NCBI GenBank assembly: GCA_017963805.1
Contig: JAGCTE010000036.1
Span: forward strand, 1-38,609
Source of the DNA: a bacterium
GTDB lineage: Bacteria; Auribacterota; UBA3054
Direction: 5' to 3'
Length of the DNA stretch: 38,609 bases
Of the stretch, positions 36,624 to 38,609 are shown piece after piece (the first letter of the stretch is position 1; every line of letters begins with the position of its first letter). Below the pieces are notes generated by a model. The model saw nothing but the letters and a program-made list of their open reading frames with translations. It was not told the DNA's origin and searched no databases. The translations under genes and the position numbers were made by a program.

Positions 36624-37925
36624 TCATTCTATGCAGAACGCCGCGTAAAGGGGAACGGATTTCACATTGTTTTCAAATCCGAAATTCTTTTCCGACATTC
36701 TGACTGCGTACTCTGGCTTGTAAAGGCGCGTGTACTCATCCAGACTGTCTGTTTTAACGTGCGTCCCGCTTTTCACCTCGATGGGAATGATACTGCCATT
36801 AAGATCGGCCACGAAGTCGACTTCCTTCGTCCCCTTGCCGTTCGTCCAAAAATAAGGCTTCAGACCGTTCCTGATCAGCTGCGTTTGAACATAATTTTCC
36901 GTAAGGCCGCCCTTGAAATCCGTCAGCTCCTTTTCCATGAAGAAAACATCTTCCGCCCGCAGTCCTTTCTGGGCGCATAAGAGTCCGGTGTCCGAAAAAT
37001 ATATCTTGAAATTGTCTATGTTTTTATAGTTGTCCAAAGGTTTTTTGATCTGCTCGCAGCAGTAGACCCGGGAAAAAAGGTTGGAGCACACCAGCCATTC
37101 GATGGCATTCTCATACTCGGCGGCGCGGCCACCGGATTTCACCACCTTGTACTGGAACCGCGTGTTCTTTTTGGAAAGCTGAACGGGCAGCGTCTCGTAG
37201 ACCAACCTGGTTTTCTTGATCTCGTTCGCGCTTTCCTGATATTTGCTCATGTCCGAAAGATAATCCATAAGGAGCGTGTCCAGGAGAGCCTTCACCTGAA
37301 CAGTGTCGTTGGTTTCGACAAACCTTGAGACCACTTCCGGCATGCCGCCTATGGCTAAATACTCCCTGTATAATTTTAGAGCGGAGGCGTGCAGAACCTT
37401 GGGAAGAGCTTTATTGTTATCGTAAGAGGATCTTATCTCGCCCGCCAGCTCCTCTTCGCCCTTGACATATAAATATTCCTCAAGATCCATAGGGTACATG
37501 GTGTAACGGTCGACTTTGCCTACAGGGAAGGCGTATTTCTTCCTATTCACCGCCACGCCAAGCAGACTGCCGGCGGCGATCACATGATAATTCTTGGCGT
37601 TCTCCGCGAAATATTTCAAAGACGTTAAGGCTCTTTCGCAAAGCTGGATCTCATCAAAAACGACAAGCGTGTTTTCCGTTATCTTCTGGCCGTTCAAACG
37701 AGAAAGCTGGGGCAGCAGATCTTTGGGATCTATGCTCTCTTCAAAGGCCGCGTTAAGATCGGGCGAAGTCTGAAAATTAAAATAAGCCACATCACTGTAA
37801 TTGTCCTTGCCAAACTCCAATATGGAGTAGGTTTTGCCAACTTGCCTGGCTCCCTGAACGATCAGCGGCTTGCGGTATTTATCTTTCTTCCACTTTTCTA
37901 AGAAGGCTGTTACCTTTCTGTACAT
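36624..37925 (-). CDS. AAA ATPase with DUF4143-type C-terminal domain
   Basis: The 433-residue product has Walker A 'GARQVGKT' (25-32), Walker B 'LVVFDEIQ' (Asp91, Glu92), and 'IAAGSLLGVAVNRKKYAFPVGKVDRYTMYPMDLEEYL', typical of the AAA_14 family. The C-terminus has 'TKEVDFVADLNGSIIPIEVKSG' (Asp370, Glu383, Lys385), a PD-(D/E)xK nuclease-like core as in DUF4143. Such proteins occur widely in gut bacteria, often in multiple copies, and their function is not established. A ribosome site AGAGG precedes the ATG. It has its own promoter and a palindrome in its leader. Confidence 0.88.
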   Translation of the reverse strand: MYRKVTAFLEKWKKDKYRKPLIVQGARQVGKTYSILEFGKDNYSDVAYFNFQTSPDLNAAFEESIDPKDLLPQLSRLNGQKITENTLVVFDEIQLCERALTSLKYFAENAKNYHVIAAGSLLGVAVNRKKYAFPVGKVDRYTMYPMDLEEYLYVKGEEELAGEIRSSYDNNKALPKVLHASALKLYREYLAIGGMPEVVSRFVETNDTVQVKALLDTLLMDYLSDMSKYQESANEIKKTRLVYETLPVQLSKKNTRFQYKVVKSGGRAAEYENAIEWLVCSNLFSRVYCCEQIKKPLDNYKNIDNFKIYFSDTGLLCAQKGLRAEDVFFMEKELTDFKGGLTENYVQTQLIRNGLKPYFWTNGKGTKEVDFVADLNGSIIPIEVKSGTHVKTDSLDEYTRLYKPEYAVRMSEKNFGFENNVKSVPLYAAFCIE

Positions 37926-37957
37926 GGCATCCTCTTGAATCTGGTTGTAATCGGTGC

Positions 37958-37980
37958 TTACACTGGATTCTCCAGTGTAA
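37958..37980. promoter_or_regulatory. Palindrome in the leader of the AAA ATPase gene
   Basis: TTACACTGGA and TCCAGTGTAA flank a 3-nt centre, a perfect 10-bp inverted repeat. It begins about 4 nt after the predicted transcription start, a position suited to an operator or a 5' stabilising hairpin. Confidence 0.6.
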
Positions 37981-37990
37981 CGACGGCCAT

Positions 37991-37999
37991 ATTATAGCA
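37991..37999 (-). promoter_or_regulatory. Extended -10 promoter of the AAA ATPase gene
   Basis: The minus strand reads AATGC-TATAAT with the hexamer at 37996 to 37991, again TGnTATAAT. The start would be about 37984, leaving a leader of about 58 nt that contains the palindrome and the AGAGG site. Confidence 0.6.
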
Positions 38000-38027
38000 T
38001 TTTTGGAAAATAATGCAATATTTAGGT

Positions 38028-38057
38028 CAAAAACCACATTATTTAGTGTGATTTTTG
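38028..38057 (-). terminator. Possible weak terminator or operator after the nitroreductase gene
   Basis: CAAAAACCACA and TGTGATTTTTG pair at 10 of 11 positions around an 8-nt centre. In the minus direction the stem ends in a short T run (GGTTTTTG). It is A/T-rich, so termination would be weak. CACATTATTT is repeated nearby (about 38035 and 38069). Confidence 0.4.
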
Positions 38058-38071
38058 CCTCAGTTTTCACA

Positions 38072-38608
38072 TTATTTTCCTTTTATGATCCTATAATAGT
38101 TTTCTTTCCTGGGTTTGGGAGGCGCCGCTTCTTTGGCTATGTAGCCGAGGGAAATGCTGCCTATTCCTATAAGGCCTTCCGGGAGTCCCAGCTTCGCCAT
38201 AAGTTCCTTGCCTTCTTCGGTGGCGAACATTTCCCTTTCCCTGTTGATCCAGCAGGAGCCCAAGCCTATGGCGTGGGCGGCGTTCATCATGTTCCCGAGG
38301 ACCAATGATCCGTCGCAAACAGAATTGCCCCACTTTTCCAAGGGAGACCCGAAAACGAGCACGATGGTCGGAGCGTCGTAATAGGGATTGTTTTTGCTGT
38401 TCATTACAGCCGCGTTCATGCGAACGAGCTGTGCGATTATCTCGGGGTCCTGCACCGCCACGATCCAGGGATCCTGGTAGCCCATGCCGGTCGGCGCGTA
38501 CGTTCCGGCCTCAAGCACGGCCTTCAGCTCTTCGTCCGTGATCTGTTCCTTTTTAAAACTGCGGATGCTGCGGCGTTCGCGCAAGGCTTTCAATATCTCG
38601 TTATCCAT
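38072..38608 (-). CDS. Nitroreductase family flavoprotein
   Basis: The 178-residue product starts 'MDNEILKALRERRSIRSFKK', with the FMN-binding 'RRSIR', and has 'AGTYAPTGMGYQDPW', 'DGSLVLGNMMNAAHAIGLGSCWI' and a C-terminal 'PKPRKENYYRI'. These are FMN-dependent NAD(P)H oxidoreductases acting on nitro compounds, quinones or flavins; the natural substrate is unknown. The start is 2 nt inside the window edge, so its ribosome site cannot be seen. Length and N-terminus are normal for the family. Confidence 0.9.
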   Translation of the reverse strand: MDNEILKALRERRSIRSFKKEQITDEELKAVLEAGTYAPTGMGYQDPWIVAVQDPEIIAQLVRMNAAVMNSKNNPYYDAPTIVLVFGSPLEKWGNSVCDGSLVLGNMMNAAHAIGLGSCWINREREMFATEEGKELMAKLGLPEGLIGIGSISLGYIAKEAAPPKPRKENYYRIIKGK

Positions 38609-38609
38609 A

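Noticed and set aside
28642..38608. A defence or toxin-antitoxin island around the AAA ATPase
   Set aside because: Neighbours are housekeeping or envelope genes (nitroreductase, Sel1, Lol permease, acpS); no nuclease, restriction or toxin partner is present.

Overview
This 38.6-kb window is a dense chromosomal segment of a Gram-negative bacterium. It is not a plasmid or phage: apart from a palindromic repeat family it holds only chromosomal genes. I estimate GC content in the mid-50s percent by eye. The Lol-type permease and AsmA-like protein indicate an outer membrane. The pseudopilins of the 'LRDLYVYLQTYQQDFGSFPS' type, a PEP-CTERM-like surface protein, Sel1 repeats and a GH127 arabinofuranosidase together suggest the PVC group (Lentisphaerota, Kiritimatiellota or Verrucomicrobiota), possibly a gut or plant-polysaccharide habitat. 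That placement is inference.

Layout. Positions 1-4302 (minus) hold a partial membrane metallophosphoesterase behind folD, a secreted papain-like cysteine peptidase candidate, and a lipoate/octanoate ligase. Positions 4416-8969 (plus) are a lipid cluster, rpmF-plsX-fabD-fabG-acpP-fabF, without fabH, followed by an AsmA-like protein. Positions 10054-12301 (minus) hold a PEP-CTERM-like secreted protein, a nested palindromic repeat, and two paralogous pseudopilin genes, one with a degenerate prepilin signal. Positions 12396-27451 (minus) are one continuous transcription/translation cluster: tRNA-Thr, rpmG, tRNA-Trp, secE, nusG, rplK, rplA, rplJ, rplL, rpoB, rpoC, rpsL, rpsG, fusA. No tuf is present. 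Positions 27452-27896 are non-coding and hold the promoter of that cluster, two more palindromic repeats and the promoter of a secreted protein gene. Positions 28642-38608 (minus) hold an ATP-grasp protein, a GH127 enzyme, kbl, acpS, a LolC/E permease, a small membrane protein, a Sel1 protein, an AAA ATPase with a DUF4143-type C-terminus, and a nitroreductase.

How the parts relate. The fab cluster and acpS (which converts AcpP to its holo form) serve fatty-acid synthesis. The rif/str cluster supplies ribosome and RNA polymerase parts. Several starts share an extended -10 promoter element (TGnTATAAT-like). In three cases it lies only 6-8 nt from the start codon, which predicts leaderless mRNAs.

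The most unusual signals are: (1) a family of imperfect palindromes with a conserved core and outer arms that differ between copies yet always pair; (2) a possible two-state RNA structure in the rplL-rpoB spacer that could cover the rpoB start; (3) a pseudopilin paralog with a degraded N-terminus directly behind a strong terminator; and (4) an S12 protein with Arg at the position where Lys-to-Arg changes give streptomycin resistance in other bacteria. I saw no CRISPR array, insertion sequence, prophage or recognisable defence operon.
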